Source of the DNA: Xanthomonas arboricola
Lineage (GTDB): Bacteria > Pseudomonadota > Gammaproteobacteria > Xanthomonadales > Xanthomonadaceae
DNA: 50,967 bases
Direction of reading: 5' to 3'
Assembly: GCF_003353015.1 (NCBI RefSeq)
Contig: NZ_QREM01000007.1
Span: 973,006-1,023,972 of the forward strand
Of this stretch, positions 1-8,537 are shown piece after piece. Numbering within the stretch: position 1 is the stretch's first letter; each line of letters opens with the position of its first letter. The notes beneath the pieces are model-generated. The model made no database searches. It was given only the letters and a program-made list of their open reading frames with translations, and was not told the origin of the DNA. A program made the position numbers and the translations under genes.

Positions 1-53
1 GTTCCGCGATCAAGTCGATGGGTTGCACGATCGAGCCGATGGGTTGCCCGATA

Positions 54-752
54 TCAGCGCACCACCCGCAGCGGCGGCTTGCGTCCCTTGCCGCCGCCCT
101 TCTTGCCGCCACCGCCACCAAACGGCGATTGCCCGCGCCAGTAGCGAATCATCAGCCAGCCGAACAGCATGCCGCCCAGATGCGCGAAGTGGGCCACGCC
201 CGGCTGCCAGCCGGTGGCGCCCAGGAACAGCTCGATCGCACCGAACACGATCACGAAGGTGCGTGCCTTCATCGGGATCGGCGGAAACAGCAGCATCACC
301 CGCTGATTCGGAAACAGCATGCCGTAGGCCAGCAACAGGCCGAACACACCGCCCGACGCCCCCACCACCGGCGCCCCGCTCTGGGTGAACCAGGCCATCA
401 GCAACTGGCACACGCCGGCACCGGCCACGCACACCAGGTAGTAGGTCAGAAAGCGCTTCTGGCCCCAGGTCTGCTCCAGCGCCGCGCCGAACATGAAAAG
501 CGCCAGCATGTTGAAGAACAGATGGTTGAAGCCGCCATGCAGGAACGCATAGGTCAGCAACTGCCATGGCATGAAGCTGGCGCCTGGCGAGAATGCATCG
601 AAGCCGTTGGAGATTGGCCACAGCATCAGCCACGACAGCGTCGCATCGGAGGGCAGCACACCGGCGCCCAGGTCACCCAGTGCCCATTGCAGCAGGAACA
701 AGCCAATATTGGCGATCAACAACGCTTTGGTGACGGGCGGCAGTTGGGGCAT
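54..752 (-). CDS. Rhomboid family intramembrane serine protease
   Basis: A 232-residue polytopic membrane protein. The family cleaves transmembrane substrates inside the lipid bilayer with a Ser-His dyad. The rhomboid serine motif GASGG is present at residues 131-135 (Ser133) and the catalytic-helix motif HFAHLGG gives His191 (His188 nearby). HGGFNHLFFNM near residue 72 is the conserved L1/TM2 region. About six hydrophobic segments are visible. The C-terminus is an unusual basic, glycine-rich tail (GGGGGKKGGGKGRK). I chose the ATG at 752 (MPQLPPVT) because upstream in-frame sequence is antisense to the next gene and lacks family character. The alkyltransferase-like gene lies 40 bases upstream on the same strand, so co-transcription is likely. 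The substrate cannot be inferred. Confidence 0.93.
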   Translation of the reverse strand: MPQLPPVTKALLIANIGLFLLQWALGDLGAGVLPSDATLSWLMLWPISNGFDAFSPGASFMPWQLLTYAFLHGGFNHLFFNMLALFMFGAALEQTWGQKRFLTYYLVCVAGAGVCQLLMAWFTQSGAPVVGASGGVFGLLLAYGMLFPNQRVMLLFPPIPMKARTFVIVFGAIELFLGATGWQPGVAHFAHLGGMLFGWLMIRYWRGQSPFGGGGGKKGGGKGRKPPLRVVR

Positions 753-792
753 GACGGCATCCTTCGGAATGCCGGCCATCATAACGTCAGGC

Positions 793-1200
793 TTATGAAG
801 GTCCCCACACGGCCGCATCCAGCCGCTGCGCGGCACTGGCGCGGCGTACCCGGCCCTGCTCGACCGCCACGCCTTCGGCACGCAACCGCCGGCATTGCTC
901 ACGGTAGCCGGACGAACCGTCCGGCAAGGCGATCCGGCCATCGCTGCGCAGCACCCGGTGCCAGGGCAGTTGCGGATCGTCATTGCCGCTGAGCACGCGG
1001 GCGACCAGCCGCGCCCGCCCGGGCAGGCCGGCGTGCAGCGCGACCTCGCCATAGCCGGCGACCTGGCCGGAGGGAATTGCGCGGATCGCCGCGAGGATGC
1101 GCAATCGCGCCTGTTCGCTGGAGGGCCTCTTGCCGCTGGCGCCGGCGCGCGCAGGTGGGCCGGCCGGTGGACGCGTCGCTGGGTTGCGGGGCTTGGACAT
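793..1200 (-). CDS. Alkyltransferase-like protein (ATL, MGMT family without catalytic Cys)
   Basis: A 135-residue protein matching the DNA-binding domain of O6-alkylguanine-DNA alkyltransferases. The usual PCHR active-site motif reads PWHRV, with Trp80 in place of the methyl-accepting cysteine. That substitution is the hallmark of ATL proteins, which bind O6-alkylguanine lesions and are thought to hand them to nucleotide excision repair. The helix-turn-helix with the base-flipping arginine region (GYGEVALHAGLPGRARLV, about residues 49-66) is preserved. The first 30 residues are Pro/Ala/Arg-rich and probably disordered. The start is the ATG at 1200; an alternative ATG at 1227 would add nine residues. 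It sits 40 bases before the rhomboid gene, same strand. Confidence 0.9.
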   Translation of the reverse strand: MSKPRNPATRPPAGPPARAGASGKRPSSEQARLRILAAIRAIPSGQVAGYGEVALHAGLPGRARLVARVLSGNDDPQLPWHRVLRSDGRIALPDGSSGYREQCRRLRAEGVAVEQGRVRRASAAQRLDAAVWGPS

Positions 1201-1514
1201 CGCGCAAGGATGCCAGCTATGAGGCATGGCCGGCTGTGGACGGCAGATCGGCAGTTGATTGACGCATCGGATGCGTCTGACCCTCACCCCAACCCCTCTC
1301 CCGAGGGGAGAGGGGCTTTGATCTGTTCGCTCGCAGGACCCTGGCCTGCGTCAAGCGCACTTACGTCGGGTGCAGAACTAGCGTGCGGTATTGCGCGGGG
1401 CTGCAGCAAGTTAGGAAACGCAGGGGCCGACGTCAGTACCTGCATCAGGCAAGGGACTGATACCCTCGTTGGTCCGGCCACAACAGCCGCTTCGATGCAT
1501 AGTGCATCAGTGCA
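1201..1514. other. Intergenic spacer with hairpins and a short tandem repeat
   Basis: No credible gene lies between the ATL and gor genes. At 1261-1277 there is a near-perfect palindrome (8-bp arms GACGCATC/GATGCGTC around one base). At 1293-1315 a 10-bp hairpin CCCCTCTCCC/GGGAGAGGGG has a GAG loop and sits in the common Xanthomonas CCCTCACCCCAACCC-type repeat. At about 1498-1525 an 8-base unit TGCATCAG is repeated roughly three times and overlaps the gor stop codon. Confidence 0.7.
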
Positions 1515-2885
1515 TCAGTGCATCAACACGATCTCTTCCGACGACGTGGGATGGATCGCCACGGTCTCGTCGAAGTCGCGCTTGGTCGCCCCCATCTTCA
1601 CCGCCACCGCGAAACCCTGCAGCATCTCATCGGCGCTCTCGCCCAGCAGGTGCACGCCGACCACGCGCTCTTCCTCGCCCACGCAGACCAGCTTGAACAG
1701 GCTGCGCTGCGGCGCGTCGGCCAGCGCGTGCAACATCGGACGAAAGTTGCTGCAGTAGATGCGTACCGCACTGCCGTGCCGCGCGCGCGCCTGCTCCTCG
1801 GTCAGTCCGACCTGCCCGAGCGGCGGATGCGAGAACACCACGCTCGGCACGCCTTCGTAGTCCATGCGCGCATCCGGCTGCTGGCCGAACAGGCGGTCCA
1901 TCAGCTTGCGTCCGGCGGCGATCGCCACCGGCGTCAGCCCGACCTTGCCGCCGACATCGCCGATGGCATGGATGTTCGGCACGTTGGTGGTCTGGCCTTC
2001 GTCCACCAGCACCTCGCCTTTGTCGCCCAGGCGCACGCCAACCGCTTCCAGACCCAGCCCCGCCGTGTTGGCACGTCGGCCGGTGGCGAAAAAAACCTGG
2101 TCGAAGACGTCGTTGCCCTGCTCGCCGGGGTGCGCGGGGTGGCCATGCACGCGCAACTTGCCTTCTGCATCGCGCTCCAGGCCGGTGGTGGAAAAACCGA
2201 AATGCAGGCGCACGCCCAGGTGCCGCAGGTTGTCGGCCAGTTGCAGGGTCAGCTCGGCGTCGAAGCGCTCCAGCAGCCGCTCGCCCTGCACGAACAGATG
2301 CACGCGGCTGCCCAGTGCCTGCAGCAGGCCGGCGATCTCCACCGCGATGTAGCCGCCGCCGACAATCGCCACCTGCGCCGGCGCATGACAGAGATTGAAG
2401 AAATCGTCGGACACCTCGCCGTGCTCGGCACCGTCGATGTCCGGCCGCAGCGGATGCGCACCGGTGGCGATCACGATGTGCTCGGCGGTGACCGGCACGC
2501 CATCGCCGCCCATGACGGTATGGCGGTCCTGCAGCACGCCGCGCTGCGGAATCATCACCACGCCATCTTCGTTGAGCCGACGCCGGTAACTGGCGTGGAT
2601 GTTATTGATGTAGCCCTGCCGGTGGGTGACCAGTTCCTGCCAGGCCAGGGTCGGTCGCGGCACATCGAAACCCAGCGCAGCGGCCAGCTCGATCTTGCCG
2701 GCCAGATCGGCCGCCAACCACATCGCCTTCTTCGGCACGCAGCCGAGATTGACGCAGGTGCCGCCCAATTCGTTCGGCTCCATCATCGCCACGCGCGCGC
2801 CGTGCCGGGCCGCGCGAAACGCAGCGGCCAGTCCACCGGAGCCGCCGCCCAGGATCACCACGTCGTAGTCGTATCGGGCACTCAT
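1515..2885 (-). CDS. gor: Glutathione-disulfide reductase
   Basis: A 456-residue flavoprotein that reduces glutathione disulfide to two GSH with NADPH, in the cytoplasm. The N-terminal FAD-binding GGGSGGLAAAFRAA (residues 13-26) is followed by the redox-active disulfide motif GGTCVNLGCVPKK (Cys44, Cys49). The NADPH domain carries GGGYIAVEIAG and the C-terminal dimerisation domain ends with the catalytic His motif HPTSSEE. Length and motif order match bacterial Gor rather than lipoamide dehydrogenase. The ATG at 2885 overlaps the upstream oxidoreductase stop by four bases (ATGA), implying translational coupling. The stop codon falls inside a small TGCATCAG tandem repeat. Confidence 0.96.
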   Translation of the reverse strand: MSARYDYDVVILGGGSGGLAAAFRAARHGARVAMMEPNELGGTCVNLGCVPKKAMWLAADLAGKIELAAALGFDVPRPTLAWQELVTHRQGYINNIHASYRRRLNEDGVVMIPQRGVLQDRHTVMGGDGVPVTAEHIVIATGAHPLRPDIDGAEHGEVSDDFFNLCHAPAQVAIVGGGYIAVEIAGLLQALGSRVHLFVQGERLLERFDAELTLQLADNLRHLGVRLHFGFSTTGLERDAEGKLRVHGHPAHPGEQGNDVFDQVFFATGRRANTAGLGLEAVGVRLGDKGEVLVDEGQTTNVPNIHAIGDVGGKVGLTPVAIAAGRKLMDRLFGQQPDARMDYEGVPSVVFSHPPLGQVGLTEEQARARHGSAVRIYCSNFRPMLHALADAPQRSLFKLVCVGEEERVVGVHLLGESADEMLQGFAVAVKMGATKRDFDETVAIHPTSSEEIVLMH

Positions 2886-4132
2886 GCGAAGCGCTCCGCC
2901 CGGTAAGGATGCGGGTCCAGCGCAGGTGCGCGGCCCGTGATCAGGTCGGCCATCAGTTGTCCGCTTGCAGTGCTCATGCTGATGCCGAGCATGCCATGCC
3001 CGGCTGCGAGCCAGACGTGAGGACGCCCCGGCACCGCGCCCAGCACCGGCACATCGTCCCAGGTCATCGGCCGCCATCCATACCAGCGCTCGATCACGGC
3101 CGGACCGGCCGGCGCATGCAGATAATCGGCCGCTGCGCGCTCCAGCGCCGCCAGGCGCGTGGGGTTGAGGCGGGTGTCGCGCCCGGAGAATTCCATCGTG
3201 CTGCCGATCCGCAGACGATCGCGCCACGGCACCACGAACACCCAACGGTCCTTCAGCACCACCGGGCGACGCGGCATCAATGCCGGAGCGGTATAGGTGA
3301 TCGAATAGCCCTTGCCGGCCTGGACCGGCAAGCGCACCCCCAGCTGCGCCGCCAGCACCGGCGACCATGGGCCGGTGGCGATCACCACCTCGCGCGCCTG
3401 CAATCGCCCGCGCTCGGTGTGCACGCACGCGCCGCGTGCATCCGGCACCAGCGCATCGACGCGGCACTGCGCCTGGATCACCGCACCGCGCGCGCGCAGC
3501 ACCCTCGCCAGCTCTGCGGTGTAGCGCTCCGGAAGCAGATGCGCATCGCCGGGGAAATGGATCGCGCCGGCAATGCCCGCGCGAAATGCCGGGTCCTGGC
3601 GCAGGTAGTCGGCGCCCTCGATGATCTCGGCCTGGATGCCCCACTGCGCAAGCACGCTGCACTCGGCGCGATACTGCGCAAAGCGGCGCGCATCGCCGAA
3701 CACGTAGTCCAGCCCATCGCTGCGGAACTCGCAGTCCAGCGCATAGCGCTCGACCCAGTCGTCGAAGCGGTGTCGCGCATCGCCCAGCAACGCCGCGCGC
3801 GCCTGCGCGCTGGCCTGCCAGTGCGGCGCATTGCAACGCTGCGCAAACCGCAGCAACCAACGCCACAGCGCCGGATCCAGGCGTGGCCGGATATACAGCG
3901 GCGCGTCCGGCGTCAGCATCCACTTCAGCGCCTGCGCGATCATGCCCGGCGCTGCCAGCGGCGGCGCATGGCTCGGCGTGATGGTGCCGCAGTTGCCGTA
4001 CGAGGTTGCCGCCCCCACCGCACCGGCATCGAGCACGTGCACCTGCCGCCCCGCCTCGACCAGCGCCAGCGCAGTCGCCAGGCCGACGGCGCCGGCACCG
4101 ACCACCACCACATCGACAGGCGCGGCGCTCAT
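2882..4132 (-). CDS. DadA-like FAD-dependent amino-acid dehydrogenase
   Basis: A 416-residue member of the DAO/DadA family, which oxidatively deaminates D-amino acids (or related imino acids) and passes electrons to the membrane quinone pool. The N-terminal dinucleotide fold VVVVGAGAVGLATALALVEAG and the conserved SYGNCG segment following the first helix are visible. The C-terminal region has RPMTWDDVPVLG and the FAD-contact GHGMLGISMSTASGQLMADL. Genuine DadA is usually near 430 residues, so the length fits, but substrate is uncertain and hydroxyproline epimerisation-pathway oxidases look similar. I preferred the ATG at 4132; an in-frame ATG at 4156 would overlap the DUF418 gene. It is coupled to gor by a 4-base overlap. 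Confidence 0.85.
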   Translation of the reverse strand: MSAAPVDVVVVGAGAVGLATALALVEAGRQVHVLDAGAVGAATSYGNCGTITPSHAPPLAAPGMIAQALKWMLTPDAPLYIRPRLDPALWRWLLRFAQRCNAPHWQASAQARAALLGDARHRFDDWVERYALDCEFRSDGLDYVFGDARRFAQYRAECSVLAQWGIQAEIIEGADYLRQDPAFRAGIAGAIHFPGDAHLLPERYTAELARVLRARGAVIQAQCRVDALVPDARGACVHTERGRLQAREVVIATGPWSPVLAAQLGVRLPVQAGKGYSITYTAPALMPRRPVVLKDRWVFVVPWRDRLRIGSTMEFSGRDTRLNPTRLAALERAAADYLHAPAGPAVIERWYGWRPMTWDDVPVLGAVPGRPHVWLAAGHGMLGISMSTASGQLMADLITGRAPALDPHPYRAERFA

Positions 4133-4139
4133 CGGTGCA

Positions 4140-5384
4140 CTACCGCGCGCGCGCACTGCTGCGACGCATCGGCGGCACGCGCAGATAGGTCACGCTGCGC
4201 CATAGCCACTCCATCGGCCCGAAGCGGAACCGGCGCAGCCACAGCTGGCTCAGCACCACCTGCAGCGCAAACAGCGCCAGCGCGAACGGCAGCTGCCACA
4301 CGCGTGGCAACTGCTCGAAATAGCCAAGCCCGTACCCGTAGAAGATCCAGGTGCACACCAACGACTGCATCAGGTAGTTGGTCAGCGCCATGCGCCCGGC
4401 GGGCGCCAGCCATGGCAGGCGCGGCGCCAGGCGCACCACCCACGCCGCATAGCCCAGGCTCATCAGCGGGCCGGCAACCAGCGACAACGCGAACGCACCG
4501 GACAGGCGCAGATCCAGGCGCGCCGGATCGATCCACGGTTCCAGCGCGTAGCTCACCCCCATCACGCCCAGCCCGAGCGGCAGCACCCCGTAGCGCAGGG
4601 CCTGGAACAGGCGCGGGAAACGCTCGGGCGCGGCGATCGCGCCACTGCGTACGAACCAGCTGCCCAGCAGGAACATGCCGAGCATCGCCGGGCCATTGAT
4701 GCTCAGCCCGGTCATTGCCTGCTGCAGGTCATGCCAGCGCTGCAGCGTGGCCTGCGCATAGCTGCCGCTACCGAAGGCCGCGCGCTGCGCCTGCACGTTG
4801 GCTGCCGCCTGCTGCGCCGCATCGGCCACCGCGGCCTTCCACTCCACCGACGCTACCGGGTCGAGCTGCATCAAGCTGCCCGCGATGCCGTACAGCAGCA
4901 TCAATCCCGGCGCGCAGCAGTAGACCAGCACGGCAAGCCACGGCAGCGTCACCGTCGGCACCGCGCGCGTGGCCAGCAGCAACACCGCGAGCAAGGCGTA
5001 GGTCAGCAGAACATCGCCGGACCACAGCAGCAGCGCATGCGCCAGCCCGATCACCAGCAGCCCGACGGTGCGACGCAGATACGGGCCGACCAACCCGCGC
5101 CCGGCCTGCGCGGCGCGCTGCGCCATCACCGCAAACCCCATGCCGAACAGCAGCGAGAACAGTGTGTAGAACTTGCCCTGCACGAACAGGTACACCAGCG
5201 CATCGGCAATCCGGTCGGCACCGTGCCAATGCGGCTCCACGCCGGTGACCGCCAGATCGAGCGGGCCGACGAAGGCTTCGATATTCATCAGCAGGATGCC
5301 CAGCAGCGCGAAACCGCGCAGCACGTCCAGCACCACCATGCGCTCGCTGGTGGCAACGGGCAGCAGAAGATCGCGCGGGCTCAT
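4140..5384 (-). CDS. DUF418 family inner-membrane protein
   Basis: A 414-residue polytopic membrane protein of the DUF418 (YeiB-like) family. The diagnostic N-terminus is seen at RMVVLDVLRGFALLGILLMN (first helix), then GKFYTLFSLLFGMGFAVM. The C-terminal DUF418 domain has GRMALTNYLMQS and the ending FGPMEWLWRSVTY. About ten hydrophobic helices are apparent. Family members are proposed transporters or acyltransferase-like proteins, but no activity is firmly established. The ATG at 5384 was chosen because family similarity begins just after it. The stop is seven bases before the DadA-like ATG, so DUF418, the DadA-like gene and gor look like one transcription unit. Confidence 0.92.
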   Translation of the reverse strand: MSPRDLLLPVATSERMVVLDVLRGFALLGILLMNIEAFVGPLDLAVTGVEPHWHGADRIADALVYLFVQGKFYTLFSLLFGMGFAVMAQRAAQAGRGLVGPYLRRTVGLLVIGLAHALLLWSGDVLLTYALLAVLLLATRAVPTVTLPWLAVLVYCCAPGLMLLYGIAGSLMQLDPVASVEWKAAVADAAQQAAANVQAQRAAFGSGSYAQATLQRWHDLQQAMTGLSINGPAMLGMFLLGSWFVRSGAIAAPERFPRLFQALRYGVLPLGLGVMGVSYALEPWIDPARLDLRLSGAFALSLVAGPLMSLGYAAWVVRLAPRLPWLAPAGRMALTNYLMQSLVCTWIFYGYGLGYFEQLPRVWQLPFALALFALQVVLSQLWLRRFRFGPMEWLWRSVTYLRVPPMRRSSARAR

Positions 5385-5591
5385 CGCGGCCCGGTCAGCA
5401 CGGCGCGGCGATCGCGGCGCGCACCATGCAAGCAGCCCGCCGGGAGGGCGGGCCGCAAAAACACATCCAGCGAACGCTGGCCGGGCGAACACGACCGGCG
5501 CAGGCGACTCGGCATCAGCACGCGGTGCATGCCGATGCTGGCGATTGCCCGCAGCGGTCCGCCCGCCTCACAGACCGTATAACGGCTGTGC

Positions 5592-6071
5592 TCAGTGGTG
5601 ATGGCCGCCTTCGCCATGCACGTGCCCGTGGTCGCGCTCTTCCTGGGTGGCTTCACGCACCTCGATGATCTCCACGTCGAAGTGCAGGTCCTTGCCCGCC
5701 ATCGGGTGATTGAGGTCGACGTCGACCACACTCATGCCGACCTTCTGCACCGTCACCGCGCGCGGGCCGAAGTTGGTCTGCAGCACCACCTGGGTGCCGG
5801 GTACCAGCTTGGTGGCGCCGAAGTGCTTCTTGGGCACGCGCTGGCTCAGGCCTTCGCGGTATTCGCCGTACGCTTCGGTGGCCTTGACGTCCACGCCGAA
5901 GCTGTCGCCGGCTTGCTTGTCCATCATGGCCGCTTCCAGGCCCGGAATGATGTTGCCGTGGCCGATCATGATCGCCAACGGGTCACGCTCCTTGGAGCTC
6001 TCGATCGGCTCCTGGCCGAGCTCGGAAACGGTGTAGTGGAAGCGGACGACGCTGTCTTTTTCGATCTTCAT
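5592..6071 (-). CDS. slyD: FKBP-type peptidyl-prolyl isomerase SlyD
   Basis: A 159-residue cytoplasmic prolyl isomerase and chaperone. The FKBP core begins MKIEKDSVVRFHYTV and contains the IIPGLEAAM motif (41-49). The insert-in-flap chaperone domain spans about residues 66-126 and returns at NHPMAGKDLHF (121-131). The tail is short but histidine-rich (H148, H150, H152, H157-159), as expected of the metal-binding SlyD tail used in nickel homeostasis; E. coli SlyD has a longer tail. The ATG at 6071 is the family start, although the frame is open further upstream. It is divergent from the NlpC/P60 lipoprotein gene 109 bases away. Confidence 0.95.
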   Translation of the reverse strand: MKIEKDSVVRFHYTVSELGQEPIESSKERDPLAIMIGHGNIIPGLEAAMMDKQAGDSFGVDVKATEAYGEYREGLSQRVPKKHFGATKLVPGTQVVLQTNFGPRAVTVQKVGMSVVDVDLNHPMAGKDLHFDVEIIEVREATQEERDHGHVHGEGGHHH

Positions 6072-6180
6072 GCCTGGCTCTGGATAGGCTGCCCGGTGGC
6101 AGACGGTGGAGGACGGCTTGTCGGCCGCCGGGTGCGCCGCCATCATGGCGACCTTTCGAACCGCCCATTATCCCGGCTCC

Positions 6181-6726
6181 ATGCATATCACGCCAGTTGT
6201 CGCCGCCCGCGCCCGCCGCGTCGCGGCCAGTTCGTTGCTGGGCCTGCTCGTGCTGCTGGGCGGTTGCGCACAGGCGCCGGTCCGCCGACCGGCCGCCACC
6301 CCGCCACCGGCACCGCGGGTCTGGCCGCAGGTGCCGCCGTCCAACCCGGCCGCCGCCAACAACATCCTGATGCGTGCGCTGGGCCTGGTCGGCACGCCGT
6401 ACCGCTTCGGCGGCAATACGCCGGAGACCGGCTTCGACTGCAGCGGATTGGTCACCTATGTCTACAAGGACGTGCTGGCGCTGGCGCTGCCACGCACCTC
6501 GCGTGACCTGGCCGCGGTGCAGGGACCCCGCATCCCGCAGGAGAAACTGACCACCGGCGATCTGGTGTTCTTCGGCTCCAGTGGCAACGTGACCCACGTC
6601 GGCATCTATGTCGGTGAGGGCCGCTTCGTGCATGCCCCCACCACCGGCGGTACCGTCCGCCTGGATTTCCTGGATGGCGCCTACTGGCGTGACCATTATT
6701 CAGGTTCAAAGCGGGTTTTGCCTTGA
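6181..6726 (+). CDS. NlpC/P60 (C40) lipoprotein peptidase
   Basis: A 181-residue outer-membrane or periplasmic lipoprotein with an NlpC/P60 cysteine peptidase domain, a family that cleaves peptidoglycan stem or cross-link peptides. The signal sequence ends in the lipobox LLGGC (Cys29). After a Pro/Ala-rich linker the catalytic motif FDCSGLV gives Cys87, the second motif THVGIYVG gives His139 and the third polar residue is His151 in FVHAP. Size and layout resemble MepS (Spr). The ATG at 6181 starts the signal peptide. A second, paralogous C40 gene follows 109 bases downstream after a Clp-like site. Confidence 0.93.
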   Translation: MHITPVVAARARRVAASSLLGLLVLLGGCAQAPVRRPAATPPPAPRVWPQVPPSNPAAANNILMRALGLVGTPYRFGGNTPETGFDCSGLVTYVYKDVLALALPRTSRDLAAVQGPRIPQEKLTTGDLVFFGSSGNVTHVGIYVGEGRFVHAPTTGGTVRLDFLDGAYWRDHYSGSKRVLP

Positions 6727-6728
6727 TA

Positions 6729-6744
6729 TGTGATGCACATCACA
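6729..6744. promoter_or_regulatory. CRP/Clp-type operator
   Basis: The 16-base palindrome TGTGATGCACATCACA matches the CRP consensus TGTGA-N6-TCACA at every fixed position. In Xanthomonas such sites are recognised by Clp, a CRP homologue that responds to cyclic di-GMP. It begins two bases after the stop of the first C40 peptidase and lies 92 bases before the GTG of the second, inside a locally AT-rich stretch. Activation or repression depends on the unmapped transcription start. Confidence 0.72.
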
Positions 6745-6835
6745 TTTCACAAAACGGAAATTTAACCTTTTTTGAACGTAACGATTCGTTCACCAAGGCA
6801 TCATCCCGCATCGACAGCAGAATTGTGATTCCCGC

Positions 6836-7585
6836 GTGACGAACGACGAACAGATCATCACTGGCGCCGCACCGCTTCCGCCCCGGAAACCGCTCCGCCT
6901 GCTATGCGCCACCGCCCTTTGGCTCGCAGCCCTTCCCGCCCTGGCCCAGACCGCCAACGGCACCGCCTCCGCTCCGCAGACGACCCCGCCGGACAGCACC
7001 GTCGCCGCCGAGAAAGCCGCAACCCGCAGCCGCGCCGACGCCGCTGCCACCGCCACACTGGCCGCCCTGCTTCCGCACCTGGCCGCCAACGATGCCATTC
7101 CGCTGATGGACCGCTCGGCGATGTTCGCCGGTGACCTCAGCCGCCTGCTGGCCAATTACGACGTGTCCCAGAGCGCGGCCAACGCCGCCCAGAACGCCGT
7201 GGCCGACAGCCGTGTCCAGGTGATCCTGCAACGCGCCATGGCCCTGCTCGGCACCCCGTACGTCTGGGGCGGCGAGTCCACCGAAGGGTTCGACTGCAGC
7301 GGCCTGGTCGGCTATGTGTTCAAGACCGCACTGGGCATCGACCTGCCGCGCGTCTCGCGCGACATCGCACGCGACGAGTCCGCAGAATTGATCAAGGACC
7401 CCAACGCGCTCAAGGCAGGCGATCTGGTGTTCTTCGGCCGGCGCGGCCGCATCGACCATGTAGGCCTGGTGGTCGGCGACGGCAAGTTCCTGCACGCGCC
7501 CAGCCGCGGCAAGGACGTGCGGGTGGATTCGCTGGCCAGCGGCTACTGGAGCGAAAAGTTCATCCAGGCACGTCGGGTGCTCTGA
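6836..7585 (+). CDS. NlpC/P60 (C40) secreted peptidase
   Basis: A 249-residue exported C40 peptidase, a probable peptidoglycan endopeptidase. A GTG start gives an N-terminal stretch followed by a hydrophobic signal sequence ending near ALPALAQ (about residue 38). There is an Ala-rich spacer of about 85 residues, then the catalytic domain with GFDCSGLVGY (Cys154), DHVGLVVG (His208) and FLHAP (His220). No lipobox is present, unlike the upstream paralogue. No in-frame ATG lies before the signal region, so GTG at 6836 is the best start. It is preceded by a perfect CRP/Clp site and followed by a strong intrinsic terminator. Confidence 0.92.
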   Translation: MTNDEQIITGAAPLPPRKPLRLLCATALWLAALPALAQTANGTASAPQTTPPDSTVAAEKAATRSRADAAATATLAALLPHLAANDAIPLMDRSAMFAGDLSRLLANYDVSQSAANAAQNAVADSRVQVILQRAMALLGTPYVWGGESTEGFDCSGLVGYVFKTALGIDLPRVSRDIARDESAELIKDPNALKAGDLVFFGRRGRIDHVGLVVGDGKFLHAPSRGKDVRVDSLASGYWSEKFIQARRVL

Positions 7586-7620
7586 CCCACCGCGTGGGGA
7601 CTGCGTCGATTGCATGACAG

Positions 7621-7647
7621 AGGCCGCGGCGATCCCGCGGCCTTTTT
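7621..7647 (+). terminator. Intrinsic terminator after the second C40 peptidase
   Basis: A 9-bp GC-rich stem (AGGCCGCGG/CCGCGGCCT) with a five-base loop is followed immediately by a run of Ts. It lies 36 bases after the peptidase stop codon. Confidence 0.88.
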
Positions 7648-7796
7648 GTTGCGTCGTCGTTGCGCATCGGCGTTCCGCAGCCCCGATGACCGCTGCATGA
7701 CAGCGGGTGCCATCCATCGCCGGGCTACGCGGCAGGCAGCGCACGTCAGCGGCACGCAGCACCTCGCGCATGGCGCAGCGCAGCGTGCGCTGCAGG

Positions 7797-8288
7797 TTAC
7801 CGCGCGGTGTCGGCCTGGTAATGCGCCATGGTGTCCTCGATGCCCTTGCTCAGCTCCATTACCTTGAGCGCGTATTCGGCCAGGCGCTGGTCTTCCGGCG
7901 TACCCGGCTGCCAGGACGGCACTGCCACCGGGGTGATGCCGTCCGGGTCCATCGCCACGAACACGATGATGCAATGCGTGCATAGCCGCGAGTCGCCGCC
8001 CATCGGGCTGCGTGCGCGCACATCGATGGCGAAATGCATGCTGGTGCGCCCGGTGTAGACCAGCTTGGCAGACACCGCGACCAGGTCGCCGATCCGCACC
8101 GGCGCCACGAAGCGAATGCCGCCCACCGCCACGGTGACGCAGTAATGCCCGCTCCAGCCACTGGCCGCGGCAAAACCCACCTGGTCGATCCACTTCATCA
8201 CCACGCCGCCATGCACCTTGCCGCCGAAATTGACGTCGCTGGGCTCGGCCAGAAAACGAAATGTCAGATCACGCTGTTGGCCAGTCAC
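7797..8288 (-). CDS. Acyl-CoA thioesterase (hotdog fold, YciA-like)
   Basis: A 163-residue cytoplasmic thioesterase expected to hydrolyse acyl-CoA to free acid and CoA. The hotdog signature is FLAEPSDVNFGGKVHGGVVMKWID (about residues 12-35, stated here only as a position guide: the key residues are N20, G22 and the HGG-x3-W-x-D segment). VRIGDLVAVSAKLVYTGRTSM is the second strand pair. The C-terminal third is acidic and helical. The start is a GTG at 8288, the first start in frame with the conserved sequence. It stands alone, 210 bases downstream (convergent) of the C40 gene. YciA, the BFIT-like group and other hotdog thioesterases cannot be separated confidently from sequence alone. Confidence 0.9.
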   Translation of the reverse strand: MTGQQRDLTFRFLAEPSDVNFGGKVHGGVVMKWIDQVGFAAASGWSGHYCVTVAVGGIRFVAPVRIGDLVAVSAKLVYTGRTSMHFAIDVRARSPMGGDSRLCTHCIIVFVAMDPDGITPVAVPSWQPGTPEDQRLAEYALKVMELSKGIEDTMAHYQADTAR

Positions 8289-8537
8289 CGCCCGCCCTCG
8301 TCAATGGATGAGCTGGAAGTGTGCCATGCGGGTGCGCTGTCGGTGCGCAGAGATGTCCGGGTGCTGCGCCAGAGCAAGAACATCACCATCGGCCCAGTGG
8401 GCGCACGCGTGGAAAGCCTCTATCGCGCCTTGGATAGCGCGTTTTCAGGCCGAGCAGCAACGGACACTTTCCACGGCGTAAAAATCGATTCAATCAAAAC
8501 TGCTGAAACCCCCATCCGGCATGGCTGGTGCACTTCC

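Noticed and set aside
1284..1481. A 65-residue minus-strand frame next to the gor 3' side
   Set aside because: It starts inside low-complexity spacer and ends in a REP-like hairpin; nothing supports translation.
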